DNA of 64,000 nt from Parietichytrium sp. I65-24A. Its lineage: Eukaryota; Sar; Bigyra; Thraustochytrida; Thraustochytriidae. The DNA is taken from contig BLSF01000089.1 in the NCBI GenBank assembly GCA_012862575.1, positions 62,001-126,000 on the forward strand, in the 5' to 3' direction. The first letter of the stretch is position 1, and every line of letters starts with the position of its first letter. Positions 1 through 11,001 of the stretch are shown here, piece after piece. Below the pieces are notes generated by a model. It saw nothing but the letters and a program-made list of their open reading frames with translations. It did no database searches and was not told the origin of the DNA. The translations under genes and the position numbers were made by a program.

Positions 1-663
1 GATCACTCACTCGCACTCACACTCCTCTCGCGATTGCTCGCACAACAGCGTGTGCTTTGTCGCTCTTGCTCTGCTCTCTTTGTCTCTTTGTCTCTTTCCA
101 ACAAAGTATAAACTATGTTTTCCAAATCAAAGTTCATTCATTGTTCAACTCAAGAAGTGAATGAAGAATGAATGAATCAATGAGTGAATCAATTAGTCAT
201 TACATAGGAACACCTACGCTGAATTACCGGAAACTACTTTGCGCTTGCACTTCAGGACAGCCTCTGGTTATTTTTTATGGTGAGCGACGGCTAATAATGG
301 AGACGTGGATGTGACTGGAGAGAGGAGCAGAGGACTATGGCAAAGAGTGGAAGAGTAACGAAGGAGTGGGTGTTGTGATGGGATACCTGTACCGGTAAAG
401 TTGCCGCGATCATCATCATAATCATCATGGTGAAATGACAATGATAATTTGGAGGATTTGGAGGTGTGAGAATGCGTGGGATGTGCAGGTTGTGCAGGTG
501 TGGAGTTTGGCAAAATGAAAACTTGTTTTTGACGTTGAAATAAATGAAGATTAGAACAAATAAGATTTTTTCTTTTCAGGGGCAATCATGGAATTTAAAA
601 TGGATCAGGGCAGTGAGCAGTGTTTAGGTATCGCAGCAGCGCAACGGGCGGGCCCGAGGTCTG
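1..663. other. Left-edge intergenic region
   Basis: No convincing gene is seen. The stretch is rich in CT and TC runs near its left end and in short ATGAATGA-like repeats around 157-200. An open frame on the minus strand (268-585) is low-complexity, matches no family I know and is not accepted. The region probably holds the 3' flank of the LRR gene that ends at 664. Confidence 0.5.
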
Positions 664-2094
664 TCAAAAGTGCCGATGATGCGACTGAACGTAGTGCGCT
701 GGGACCTGGACGATTTCAAAGGCAAGGGAAGGGTTTCCTTGCGTGCCATGTTGCTGCGGCATATACTTGATATGCTTGGGAAGATGGATCTGGTCGGCGA
801 CGTCGATATTTCGCACTCTAGAAAGAGCTGGATCCACGAACTTGAAGGCCGACCAAATCTTGTTGAGCGTTCGCGAGTCCAGCTCGTTGTCTCCGATCTG
901 AAGGGTCTCGAGGCTTCGGTTGTGTGAAAGGCCGATTGAGAGGGGCACGTCGATCTTGCTCGTAATTCCAATCTGCTTGATGTCCAGTGATACCAAAGAG
1001 TTGTTTTTCGCAAGCATCGATGCGATTGCAAGACCCACTCCGTCCCCAAGTGAATGATTGTTGGCCACGCACAGATGCTTCAGGTTGTTCCTGTTAAGCT
1101 CCAAGGACTGGCACAGTGCCGCGACGAACTCCTGGCTCACCTGCGCCCCACAGCAGTGCATTCGCTCCCAGTCGTCCAGCTCCGGGTCCAGATCCAGCGT
1201 TTCAAGGTTGGAGCACTCAATGGCGTCAATGATGACCTGCTCGTTGAGAGCAAAGTCCACAGAGCACAACTTCAAGTAGGTGAGGTTGTGGTTTCGTCTA
1301 AGAGCCTCGGCCAGCTGGACGCATTCTTCCCATCCCAGCGTCATATTCCACAACTCTAAACGTTCTATATTTACATATCCCTGTGCGATGCACGTCGCGA
1401 TGCCCAAAAGCGGCCCAGAGCAGGGGACCGGGGCCACGTTAGGCACATGGCTCAGGTTGTCGTATGAGGATGGGCGCCGCTCTTGAGTGAGCCTTACCTC
1501 CCTGAGACTTGGTAGCGCCTTCATCAGGTTTTCGTACCTGAAAGTCGACTGATGCCTGCCCGCAGGCACATTCCAGTGGCTTAGCTCCAACCGCCCGAGG
1601 TGAAAGCCAGGGTGCGTATTCGCAAACTGCTGAAAGTCGAGCAAACCTTGAAGGTCGTAATCTTCGATAAGAACGTTCTCGGCAGGCAGAGGCACCCGAT
1701 GCACAAAGCGCTTGAACCAATCAAAGTCGCGCAGTTCGCTGTACTTTTCGCACGGCCAGCGGAACGCGCCAAGATCCGGCCTCGGCGCGTCCAGAAAGCT
1801 CGCAATGTGACGAATCAACCCGAGACTGAGCTTCTCGAATCGCGTCTTCTTCACTTTCAGCTCCTTCCTACGGCGCTTGTATCCTCGGCTGGAGGACTCG
1901 TCCTCCACCGCCACGCCCGTGGCGCACTCGAGGCAGCTGGAGAGATGCTTAAACTCGGCCGGAAAACGTGCCTTGAGTGAGCACAGCAGCTCGCAGCAGG
2001 TGCTGCTGGACCGCAGCATGTTAAGCATGTCCAACATCGTCTCCATTTCCACCCTGCCAGAGGCAGGTCTCTTGTTCCTTCCACGGCTGGCCAT
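664..2094 (-). CDS. Leucine-rich repeat protein with F-box-like segment
   Basis: The frame encodes 476 residues from the ATG at 2094. It stays open to a GTG at 2136, but the ATG at 2094 has the local AAG-ATG-G context and is the first ATG. After a basic N-terminal stretch, residues about 89-125 (LSLGLIRHIASFLDAP...) resemble a degenerate F-box helix pair. From about residue 170 to 440 there are repeated LxxLxL segments of the ribonuclease-inhibitor/NLRC type, such as NLTYLKLCSVDF, NLETLDLDPEL, NNSLVSLDIKQI and NRSLETLQIGDNEL. F-box/LRR proteins usually present substrates to SCF ubiquitin ligases. That role is inference here because the F-box match is weak. No signal peptide or membrane segment is seen. 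It is divergently placed from the gene at 8058. Confidence 0.72.
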   Translation of the reverse strand: MASRGRNKRPASGRVEMETMLDMLNMLRSSSTCCELLCSLKARFPAEFKHLSSCLECATGVAVEDESSSRGYKRRRKELKVKKTRFEKLSLGLIRHIASFLDAPRPDLGAFRWPCEKYSELRDFDWFKRFVHRVPLPAENVLIEDYDLQGLLDFQQFANTHPGFHLGRLELSHWNVPAGRHQSTFRYENLMKALPSLREVRLTQERRPSSYDNLSHVPNVAPVPCSGPLLGIATCIAQGYVNIERLELWNMTLGWEECVQLAEALRRNHNLTYLKLCSVDFALNEQVIIDAIECSNLETLDLDPELDDWERMHCCGAQVSQEFVAALCQSLELNRNNLKHLCVANNHSLGDGVGLAIASMLAKNNSLVSLDIKQIGITSKIDVPLSIGLSHNRSLETLQIGDNELDSRTLNKIWSAFKFVDPALSRVRNIDVADQIHLPKHIKYMPQQHGTQGNPSLAFEIVQVPAHYVQSHHRHF

Positions 2095-2454
2095 CTTCTC
2101 CTCTTCTAATCTCGCTGGAAAATCGCCCACAACCACTTAAAGCTCCGTCAAAGCCGTGCCTGCGTCTGTGCCTGTGCCTGTGCTTGCACAGAGACAGAGA
2201 CAGAACAACCGCTCGCGCCGCCCGCTGGCTTCAAGCGGGAAATGCCACTCGTTTTCTCTCCCAACAGCAGCAGTAGTAACAGCAGAAGATAGCTTGACGA
2301 TTCACCGCGCACCCGTTCAATCAGCTCAACACCACGCTCCTTTCACCGCCGTTGCCTCTTACGCGCTATTCGACGACAATCTCACCGCCAATGCCAATCA
2401 AACGCCTCCAAACTCGCGCCGATGCCTTGCTGCCTCCACGTTCGCGTGAAACTC

Positions 2455-2513
2455 AAGCTCCAAAGATCAAAAGCTCCAAAGCTCCAAAGATCAAAAGCTC
2501 CAAAAGTCCAAAG
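2455..2513. repeat. 15-bp AGCTCCAAAGATCAA-type tandem repeat
   Basis: Short units built from AGCTCCAAA and GATCAAA alternate over about 60 bp in the spacer upstream of the LRR gene. This is a non-coding simple repeat read directly from the sequence. Confidence 0.75.
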
Positions 2514-2565
2514 GCGAACAATGTCACAGACAAGCTTTGATCTCCGCTCCAATGTATAAGTTGCC

Positions 2566-2627
2566 TCGTCTGTGTTGTCTGTGTTGTCTGTGTTGTCTGT
2601 GCTGTCTGTGCTGTCTGTGTTGTGTCG
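2566..2627. repeat. TGTGTTGTC 9-bp minisatellite
   Basis: About six copies of a 9-bp unit, TGTGTTGTC with TGTGCTGTC variants, follow one another directly. The array has no coding context. Confidence 0.85.
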
Positions 2628-2756
2628 TTCGCGATCTGCCGCAGCGCCGGTGACCAAAACTCCAACAAACAAACAAACAAACACACTCTGGTTTTTGGTT
2701 TTTGGTTTTTGCACTGTGTAAAGGGCTCTTTGCTTCTGTTGGGGACTCACACACCA

Positions 2757-2785
2757 CCTCTCACTCTCACTCTCACTCTCACTCT
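2757..2785. repeat. CTCACT microsatellite
   Basis: Perfect hexanucleotide-like CTCACT units run for about 29 bp inside a pyrimidine-rich stretch. Confidence 0.85.
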
Positions 2786-4689
2786 GCGCGTGTCTCTTTC
2801 TCTCTCGGCTTTCGGTATCTGCTTATCTGTTTTGGCACTCTCTCTCTTTCTCCAAATCAATGTCTCAATCTCCGCTCACTTCGGCTTTCTACCGCAAACT
2901 ATTAGTAGTGGCTCATACTGTTGCCGCTAACCGCGGCTCTCTTCCTGCCCGCAGAGAGTTTGCCGTAGCGGGTTCTTCTTTCTGCTTAGGGTCTCGGGTT
3001 GGAGGGGTAGATGGAGGGTGGGAGTTTGGGGTAGGTAGGATGGACTCGTAGCGGGGAGGGTGGTGGGGAATGTGGTAGGTGGAAGGGTAAGGGGAGTCGG
3101 TTTTTGACGGGTGAGTGGGAGTGAGAGGTGGGTAAGATGGGGTTAGGCGGGAGGGTAGGATGGATGGGTGATGCACTGTGTTTTGAAATTTTGGTGGAAA
3201 GAATTCCTTTTCCTTTTGCGGTTAGTCTGTGGTGAGTTGAAATGATATGGAAAAGATTGAATGGATGTCAGTATCTGCTCAGTCGCCCCAATAAAATTTG
3301 ATCATTTTATCAATTGATTGATAAATACTTTTCGATTGTTTCGGGAGGAATGTTTCTCACCAAATAGCGTTGTGAGCACATCCTCCCCTCTTTTCCCTGC
3401 CACCACTAACCCTTCTACGCCTTTCCATAACCCTCGCGCATCTCCGAGCCTACCGCCAGCTACCGCTCCACCCCTTCTTCCAGCGGCAACGGTGCTAGGG
3501 AGTCGGTGCGACTAGGAGTACTACATAATTTTATAGTCCTACCTCCTGCCGCCTGGCTCCCTCCTTCCCCCTCCTCAAACCTCCACCCTTCTCCCCCCTT
3601 CCCTCTCCCGCGGCGGGAAGTGGTGGAGTCTGAACATGAGTGTGTGGTGGGAGGGTTGATTTGAATTGAAATTATTATCGATTTTGGTTTTGGTTGTGCG
3701 GCCCGCGAAGACAAGAAGGCCATGACCGTACAGTGTTGTTAACGTTAACGCTTGGTTTGGCGGTGTATCTGGAGTATCTGGAAGCTTTTGGGTGTGCATG
3801 GCGCACTATAGTTTCGCACGTTGAGAGGATGGTTTGATACGTGCTGGAACGTGAGTGGAGGCGCTGTTTCGGTCGATGCTTGATGATTGATAATTGATAA
3901 TTGATGATCGATTATCGATGGCAAATGCTTGGGTGCTGTATTCGTCGCCGGGCTTTCCAGTCTCCACACTCCGCATTCTTTGCCGGAACAGCATTTCTCG
4001 GATCACAGGTTTTTACCTCTTCTTCTGCTATACCTGCTTCTGAATGAGAGAGATGAACTCGAGATTGTCTTGATCGAGAGTTCGACTTCTTTTTCGAGTT
4101 GTGAGAAATTGGATACTAAAAATAAAAGAAAGACTGAGGTTTCTCAGTCGCTTCTGTTGCGGTCACAGCCACTGTGAAGCGTATTCAGGTATCAAGCACG
4201 GAGTTATGTAGTAGTGCGCTGATGAGAGAGTGTACAGTGTCTCACGCCTTCTTGTTAAGCTCTCAACTAAAATTTGAAGAATCTTTTCTTTTTTCTTGGG
4301 AATGCATTGAGAACCGTCCCATGGCACGCTTGGTAATAACAAGCGATTCCCAACTGTATAGACCAGCGTTCGGTCTTTTAATGTCTTGGTCTTTTCGCCC
4401 GACCTTTCACTCGATCAAACATTTCATTTTAATCTGTCAAATTGTCGATCATTTGATTTTATCTGTTGAACTTTTACAATGTTACAATCATTCATCCAGA
4501 TGCACAATGTAAAGAGCTGTCTGTGACTTGATTTTCATTTCTTTTATTCTCTTCCTCTTTGGCATGATTCTGCATGAATTTTTAAAATTTAGTTTTTCTT
4601 AAAATCAACATGTTTGTTAACTAACGTTTGATGTTCCAAAGGTCTCGACTTTCAAGCCCCATCGGTGGTTCGTTTCGCAGTGTTTAAGG

Positions 4690-4772
4690 CGAGTTGCGTA
4701 GCCCTCCTGACACGATACGCGGCACCGCCCGCCTAGCAGCGGCCAGGCCCGCGGCGTATGGGGCGAGGTAAG
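4690..4772. other. GC-rich imperfect inverted repeat, possible structured RNA
   Basis: The arms ATACGC (about 4714) and GCGTAT (about 4753) flank a GC-rich core that can pair further (GGCC/GGCC, CGCGG/CCGCG with a bulge). CCTC and GAGG lie outside the arms. The composition differs sharply from the AT-richer surroundings. It matches no RNA family I can name. It could be a structured non-coding RNA segment or chance GC-rich DNA. Confidence 0.3.
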
Positions 4773-5106
4773 CTTGCAGGCATCCTCTGGAGTTTGTAAA
4801 CCGTCGAGAAAGCTCTTGAAGTGGTCCCTTCAGAGCCTATCGTCGCCTGAACTTTTCACAATTCCTTCAACTAACAGTGAGCGACTTTTCCATTCTTTCG
4901 ATGATTTTTCGAAACTGATTTGGAAAAACCGAGGGATGGTTACAGATTACCGTAGCCGAAGATCAGTTAGAGTATGAACCACACTTTGTTGTAGGGGTCA
5001 TCGCTGTTGTATGGTAGCTTCGTAACAAATGCCATCACCTCGAACTCCGGACGTGCTATACTTTATGGTAGCCGAACGTTATCCTCGGAGGTTCAAACTC
5101 GACTTC

Positions 5107-5172
5107 GCGGGAGGATGAAGTAGGTGGGTGCAGATTCACGCGGGAGGATGAAGTAGGTGGGTGCAGATTCAC
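5107..5172. repeat. Perfect 33-bp tandem duplication
   Basis: Two adjacent identical 33-bp copies begin GCGGGAGGATG and end GCAGATTCAC. There is no mismatch between them, which points to a recent duplication. No coding frame spans them. Confidence 0.95.
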
Positions 5173-5966
5173 AGAGCATTTCGACTTTCCGTTATAGAGA
5201 AAACGGTATTCAGTATCAACTGCCAGTAGGGAACTCCAAATTTTGTTGTTTATAGAGAAAATATGGGTAATAACTTAGAAGCGAGATTTAGCTCCAGAGC
5301 CCCAAAGCTGAAAATGAGAGCGTAAGGATAACTAAACCTTATTGGTAAATCCTGAGGGCCGACAACTTCATTTCATCTACCGTTTAAATTATGATGGGAT
5401 AGAACTTCGAGAATCTCCTCTCAGCTGATACAGTAACTGTGACGGAATGTAGTACGCTCGGAGTTGCGGTGTGATAGGCACCTCCGATAAAAGTCACTAA
5501 AACTCGATTGTCTTACATTTACCGTTAGAAAGAAGTTACAAAGTCTTCCTCACTTGTGAAGCATTGTGGAGTGTGGAGAGTTGAGAGAAATTCGTTTCCA
5601 GTGAAATTTGGAAGAATGTTGGAGAGGAAGCGCACCAAGAATTGCGACATTCCCGATCTGCATCTGGAGCGTACAACACTTCTGTTGCCTCAAATTTGAT
5701 TGAAATTATCATTTGACTTGAGAAACATTCTTCATAAATAATTATTTCTAGATTTTGAATTATTCGAAATTAATATAACAATAGTCGCGAGCAAAAGACC
5801 CACGCCACAATGGTCGTCGATGTGTGCAGAGACTGTGAACAGAATCTCTGTTCGCGCTGAACTGCTGAACTAAAAAGCTTGTCCAGTCTGTCCAGTCCAC
5901 TATTCAAATCATCATTACCGGTACTTGCGACTTTCCATTTCCCCAAATCGTAAACTTTAACTCTAA

Positions 5967-6004
5967 GAATTCTAGAATTCTAGAATTTAGAATTTAGAAT
6001 TTAG
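5967..6004. repeat. GAATTCTA / GAATTTA tandem repeat
   Basis: Units of GAATTCTA decay into GAATTTA over about 38 bp. This is one of several dispersed EcoRI-site-like GAATTCT arrays in the spacers (also near 14258, 48818 and 48998). Confidence 0.85.
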
Positions 6005-6268
6005 GGAGCGCTGTGCTATACCAGATCAGCTGAAGCAAATAAGACGCGCTGGTTTGAATTCTTTCTCAGAACGAGACGAAAGCAGTCACGTATCGTTCGC
6101 CCGCTCACCGTGAGTAGGCGGTGATTGCTTGTTGCTTCTGATTGACGTGCTGCACTCTCTTCTACATTGTCACCCGCAAGATTTAGCAAGTGGCTGTGAC
6201 GATCCACAGTGATCTTGTACCAACCTGCACATCAAAGCTGCTTGCTTTCAAGTCTTCATCGAGAAAAG

Positions 6269-6580
6269 TCAGTGTGACCTGGGTGGAATGAACAATTCGT
6301 GGCACTCTTGAGTCTCTTGAGTCTCTTGAGCGGCACCTTGCTTGGGTTTCCCAATCAGACTCGACTTGCCCGCACTGACCCGTGCGCTGTGCATCAAGAG
6401 TACCTGGTATCGTTGCCAGCTGTGATGAGCAGGTGGATGTTTTTGTTTTGAATTTTGCAATTTCACAGCCTTGAGCAAATGAGTTGCGGGTGGCTGGAAC
6501 CCCCGCTGCGTCACCTTCACGAGTTGCGGCAACACCATGCTCGCAATCACAGCGAATGGAACCACGAGAGCTTGAAGCAT
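6269..6580 (-). CDS. Doubtful small ORF with one hydrophobic segment
   Basis: The frame gives 103 residues from the ATG at 6580. The N-terminus (MLQALVVPFAVIASMVLPQL) could be a single membrane anchor, followed by a basic, His-rich tail. The frame stays open upstream without an ATG to 6736. I recognise no family, and the start lacks the purine context seen at confident genes here. It may be chance, or one exon of a small membrane protein. Low confidence. Confidence 0.2.
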   Translation of the reverse strand: MLQALVVPFAVIASMVLPQLVKVTQRGFQPPATHLLKAVKLQNSKQKHPPAHHSWQRYQVLLMHSARVSAGKSSLIGKPKQGAAQETQETQECHELFIPPRSH

Positions 6581-7610
6581 CGTTCGCTTTCTTCCATGGG
6601 CTTCGCCAGTAGATGATGTCCTAGAGCCTCGATGGCACGCGGAGGAGTCTTGACTGTGGAATTTGCAACTTGGAGTTGCGCGAACTGCAACTTTGGATGA
6701 GCCAAAAGCAAAACTTCTTGTGGGCCTGAGCTTCAACTAAAGCTTGTGAAAGCAAACTTTGCACGAAATTGAGAGGGACGTTTCGATCTCTGGTCTTTCA
6801 GGGCTTATTCGAGTTTGCCCGGAGAGTCTTTCAAACTCGCTCTTGGTTTCAAAAGTAGGGACGTTCCTACTTTTTGTGCATGTGTCTTCTGCTCCAACAG
6901 ATGCGTTGGGTTTGGTCTCTGGACTGTCCCTCCACAGGCCATGTTTGTGGGAGATATAACTGCTCACGCGCAGGTTTGTGTTTTTGCTCTGTTTATGCCT
7001 TCAAGTCCCTTTCTTTCTTTCTTTCCTTTCCGTCGATAAAACTTGACAATTTCATTTCTTTTTCATTCATCGACGTTTCACTTGGCAACGAAGCACTCCC
7101 GGGTTTCCCATCCAAACAACGTTTTACGCAGAACAAGAGAATGCTTCGAGATTAGTTCTTCATTCGTGCTCAAAGAACACTTCCCCACTTACATAGTCCT
7201 TCACTTACCTGTTCATGTAAACGATCTTCATAGCATTGTGTATACGATGAAAGCTAATGCAACTATCCGTTCGCCCTTGCTCCAAAGTTAATAATTAACA
7301 GTGTCAAAAAGAGAGCGTAAAAACAAAGCATCATCGAATCCCTCTGCTTGAAAGCAAAAGTATGAATCGATTTCCCGACAGAACTTCGTATCTCCAAAGT
7401 GTTCCAAGAAAGATAGAATTCACTGTCAGTTTAAAACAGAACAGAAAAACTTGACTCGCGAGTTCACAGTCAAATCTCAAATTTCTTTTCTTTCTTTCTG
7501 TCGCAAGTTCAATAAGCTCTTGCCCGTCCCATAAACCGAAGATCAGAACTCGCAACTCAGAACAGCGCACAGTTTACAGTCAATCCCGTCGCAGAGCCGT
7601 CTGACGTGAG

Positions 7611-7711
7611 CAGCAACAGCAACAACAACAACAACAAACAACAACAAACAACAACAACAACAAACAACATCAACATCAACATCAACATCAACAACTACAT
7701 CAACATCAACG
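7611..7711. repeat. CAA / CATCAA microsatellite tract
   Basis: About 100 bp of CAA triplets pass into AACATC hexamers. The tract lies 350-450 bp upstream of the IQ/EF-hand start and is probably in its promoter or 5' UTR. Confidence 0.9.
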
Positions 7712-7725
7712 CGGCAACGAAGCTT

Positions 7726-7745
7726 GATCGATCGATCGATCGATC
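7726..7745. repeat. (GATC)5 palindromic tetranucleotide
   Basis: Five GATC units lie about 310 bp upstream of the IQ/EF-hand start. A near-identical run lies about 415 bp upstream of the PA200 start (37256). Confidence 0.9.
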
Positions 7746-8057
7746 AAATGAGAGCAAGCTATAGGCGGTGATAAGCGTTTGAGTAGAGACCGCATCACAA
7801 GTCAAGTCTCTCAAGTCTTCGCAGTGGAAGAAGTGTCCTCGCCGCGGCCACTTAGCTTGAGAGTGAGTGCCCAGCCGTTCAATACAAACATACGTAGCCG
7901 ACGTCTCTCGCTGTGGAAGGTTTTGTGGTCTTGGTGGACAACTCTGGCGGCGAGGAAAGGGGTCAAGTGTCATGAGGTGCAAGAGGTGTCATAAGCCTTG
8001 ACCACGTGCACTTCGTGCTCTGCGCCTGGCGAGGAAGGCGATTAAGGGCGATAGAGA

Positions 8058-10826
8058 ATGCATCGTAAGGGCATCGGCGCAGATACTCGGCGTCAGGAAC
8101 GGATCAATCTTGGCGCAAACTTGGTCAAAAAGTCCGTGGCGCAAGAGCATGGAGATGGCAAGGTTGTGCACAAGTCCATCGCGATCCTGCCTTCCGGAAA
8201 AGCGAGCAAGAAGAGCATGGCGCGAGTGAGGTCACAGCAAGTCTTGGAGAAGATGCCGTACAATGACGATGTCGCGAGCAGAGAGTTTCGCGACAGGCAG
8301 CAGCGCAGGGAACTGGAGAAGAGAGAGAGAGCAAACCCGCAGAATCGCGCCCGGAAGAGAATGCTCAAGCTGACGCAGGAGATGATGGAAGCTACTTACG
8401 AGCCGCAGCCTGTTGGACCACAAGAACATCTCAACCCTTCTCCTACGCCCAAGTTTAGGGAGCGCACAGTGCCAGATTCGGTCCGGCGTAAATTATTAGA
8501 TAATTTTGACGATTCGATGGGGAACTTGATAGACGAATGGCGACAAGATCTTGAGCTGATAGATCAGAAAGCTAAAAATCAGCAAGCGGACGATTCAGAA
8601 AACAACAATCCCGAGCTAGCTGAAGCCAAAAGGAGAGCTAGCGAAGCCTCGAGCCTTGCGCCCTCAAAGGAAGAAACGAAATGCACGAGCACAAGCCAGT
8701 ACATTCCACGGCTCGAGGACACCATGCTGGAACATGGCATTGCACCTAAAATGTACGGCGTAAGCAGACATCCATTCCCCGGACGGCTTCCTACAAGGTT
8801 CGAGGACAAGAAGGATATCTTTGTGGAGACTCCGAAAACAGAGTGGAGAGACAATCCCAAGGAGGCAGTTCTTGCTAGGGCTTACGAATATATGCTTGGG
8901 AACATTGCAATCCAGCCAAGTGAGGAAGGGAGCGAGGAGCCTGCTCTTCAGATCTCTTCGGAGATGCAGTCGAATCTGAGCCGCATTCTTGAGACGAGCA
9001 ATGGAACAGGATTCTGGAAAGATGAGGTTACTTCCAAGATCGCCGCCCCACTTTCGGCGTTCGCCTACTGCTCCACCAGAGAAGCGCAGCTCTTTCATTC
9101 AAGCAGTGCACCGGGTCTTGACACGGATACAATATTGCCTTCACAGTATGTAGAGGAGCTCAAGGCAAAATATCGCCATCTGGATTGCCAACACAAAACT
9201 CAACCCGATCCGCTTCCGAAACGCCAACTGGATAGGGATGAGGCACAGTCTCCAGCGGTTGGCGCGGCTGCCGATGCGGCTCTTCATGCCCAGACTAGCT
9301 GGGAGTTTAACTTCTCCGAAGAGAGCGCACAGGCTGCGCAATTGATCATTAGGGTTTGGAGACGAAGACAGGAGAAACGTCATGCTGCTTGCCGCAAGAT
9401 TCAAGCTCGCGCTCGCGGTTTGATCGCCAGGAAAAGGGTTGCGGTTATTAGGTCTGAGAAAGTGTATGCAGCGATCTTGTTTCAGGCCCTCGTCCGAGGG
9501 AGGCTCGGGAGGAGGGTGTTGTGGTATCTCCGAATGGCTCGCAGTTTTAACGCTCCTATTGATGATTTGGCGGCTTGGGAGTTGGTTGACATCCCTGCAA
9601 ATCTCAAGATTGCAATTGCAAGGCGCAAAGCCGCAGAATTCGAAACTCGTCACAAGGCAAAGCTCGATCGTCTCTTTACTCGGGTCCAGGCTCGCTACCG
9701 CGGCATGCTTGGTCGCAGAGTAAGTCAGCTGAGGCGAGAGGAGCGCATCTGGCAAATTCGAGTCGCACAGCACTTGCAACGCATCTTTCGAGGTCACAAG
9801 GTTCGCGAGCAGATTGCGCCTATTCGGAACGCAGTTAAAGCAGGCCTCTCGAATATCCAAGCTCGTTTCAGAGGCAAGATGGAACGCCGAAGGTACAATA
9901 TGCTGTTGACAAAGCGTCAAGAAATGTCCATAGAGATAGAGAGGGTATATCGCGGCCACCGTGGGCGGAATATTTACCGTCGCAAGGTCGCTGAACGAAA
10001 CGCTTCCACAAGAATTCAGGCTGTTGCCCGCTCTAAATTGGCACGCCAGCGCGTCAAAAAATGGAGGACGGCAAGACGCAAGGCTGAGCAAACAAGAATT
10101 GGAAAAGAAAACATCCAACTTGAAAGCGCAGTGCAAGCTGCAATGGAAGAGACAAAACGGTATCTAAAGACGAAAGAGGGGCGAAGCGAGCTCAAGAAGG
10201 AAATACAAAATGCGCATAGAGCTCGGAAACTATTGCAAGAGCAACGCAAGAAGATGGGCAAGCAGCAATTGGAGGTGAGCTACGCCGAAGAGGCCTTTGA
10301 GATGTTTGATCTGGATGGCTCAGGGGAGATTGATCACCAGGAGTTCCGGCAAGCAGTCAAGGAGTTGTGCCTTCCTCTCTCTAAATCGCAGATCCTTGAT
10401 GCTCTTGGCGCGATGGATTCGGACGGAAATGGAATTATCACCGAAGAAGAATTCGTGAAGTGGCACTGTCATGCCATGGAAGCTTCAGACGAAAAGCCGC
10501 CGACTGGCAACAAGAGTAAAAAAGCAGCCTTGTCCAGCAGCGTAAGCTCGACTCTGGCTTCTGCTGTCAAGCTTCAACTAAAAGGATCCAAGGCTGTTCG
10601 TGATCTTTCCGGTGCAACGGATCGTCGCGTTGCGACACGCCTCATCTTTGCTCAGAGAAGCAAACAAGCTAGAGAAAAGGCAAGGGAGTTGTTTCGTCAA
10701 ACTGAGCCAGCCGACCATTGGTATCAAGTTTATGTTCTCCCCAAAAAGCAGCAGGTGGACTGGAAACGAGCCTCAATGGTCAACCAAGTCAAGCCTGGCG
10801 TGACATCGATCCTAAAGAAGAACTGA
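8058..10826 (+). CDS. Multi-IQ, EF-hand calcium-responsive protein
   Basis: The frame encodes 922 residues in one exon, with an AGA-ATG start. The N-terminal 420 residues are charged and match no domain I know. Residues about 425-670 carry eight IQ-like helices, including KIQARARGLIARKR, RVQARYRGMLGRR, NIQARFRGKMERRR and RIQAVARSKLARQR. IQ motifs bind calmodulin or related EF-hand proteins. Two canonical EF-hand loops follow: residues 751-762 (DLDGSGEIDHQE) and 787-798 (DSDGNGIITEEE). Both have Asp/Asn at positions 1, 3 and 5 and a terminal Glu, so both should bind calcium. The domain mix suggests a calcium-sensing scaffold on a cytoskeletal or axonemal structure, which is inference. It converges with the TPR-WW gene, with 175 bp between stops. 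Confidence 0.88.
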   Translation: MHRKGIGADTRRQERINLGANLVKKSVAQEHGDGKVVHKSIAILPSGKASKKSMARVRSQQVLEKMPYNDDVASREFRDRQQRRELEKRERANPQNRARKRMLKLTQEMMEATYEPQPVGPQEHLNPSPTPKFRERTVPDSVRRKLLDNFDDSMGNLIDEWRQDLELIDQKAKNQQADDSENNNPELAEAKRRASEASSLAPSKEETKCTSTSQYIPRLEDTMLEHGIAPKMYGVSRHPFPGRLPTRFEDKKDIFVETPKTEWRDNPKEAVLARAYEYMLGNIAIQPSEEGSEEPALQISSEMQSNLSRILETSNGTGFWKDEVTSKIAAPLSAFAYCSTREAQLFHSSSAPGLDTDTILPSQYVEELKAKYRHLDCQHKTQPDPLPKRQLDRDEAQSPAVGAAADAALHAQTSWEFNFSEESAQAAQLIIRVWRRRQEKRHAACRKIQARARGLIARKRVAVIRSEKVYAAILFQALVRGRLGRRVLWYLRMARSFNAPIDDLAAWELVDIPANLKIAIARRKAAEFETRHKAKLDRLFTRVQARYRGMLGRRVSQLRREERIWQIRVAQHLQRIFRGHKVREQIAPIRNAVKAGLSNIQARFRGKMERRRYNMLLTKRQEMSIEIERVYRGHRGRNIYRRKVAERNASTRIQAVARSKLARQRVKKWRTARRKAEQTRIGKENIQLESAVQAAMEETKRYLKTKEGRSELKKEIQNAHRARKLLQEQRKKMGKQQLEVSYAEEAFEMFDLDGSGEIDHQEFRQAVKELCLPLSKSQILDALGAMDSDGNGIITEEEFVKWHCHAMEASDEKPPTGNKSKKAALSSSVSSTLASAVKLQLKGSKAVRDLSGATDRRVATRLIFAQRSKQAREKARELFRQTEPADHWYQVYVLPKKQQVDWKRASMVNQVKPGVTSILKKN

Positions 10827-11001
10827 AACGTTATCGTCAACTTGGCGTCTGAAGGTTTGGGGGATTTCCTTTGGTTCCTAAGCTTTTAATTGAACAGTAT
10901 TTCGTGTGTGTTGTTTTTAAGACGACGTAATTATTGCTCCTCCACATGACGAAATGGATTTGTTAAGCTAAACTGTGATTTTTACACAATAGAAAACCAG
11001 G

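Larger units (their letters stand above)
2095..8057. other. 6-kb head-to-head intergenic region
   Basis: This is the longest stretch without a confident gene. It holds several simple repeats (listed separately), a GC-rich potential hairpin around 4700-4770, a 33-bp tandem duplication at 5107-5172, and one doubtful small ORF at 6269-6580. Stops are dense in all frames between about 4500 and 6000. No tRNA, snRNA or transposase was recognised. It must contain the promoters of both flanking divergent genes. Confidence 0.5.

Noticed and set aside
268-585. 105-codon minus-strand open frame
   Set aside because: His/Ser/Pro low-complexity and no family resemblance.
5836-5851. ACAGAATCTCTG, faintly like the CR-V element of RNase P RNA
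   Set aside because: It departs from the consensus at an invariant position and no CR-I partner was found upstream.
9141-10136. 331-codon minus-strand open frame
   Set aside because: It lies wholly inside the IQ/EF-hand gene, antisense to clear IQ motifs, and has no domain or good start.
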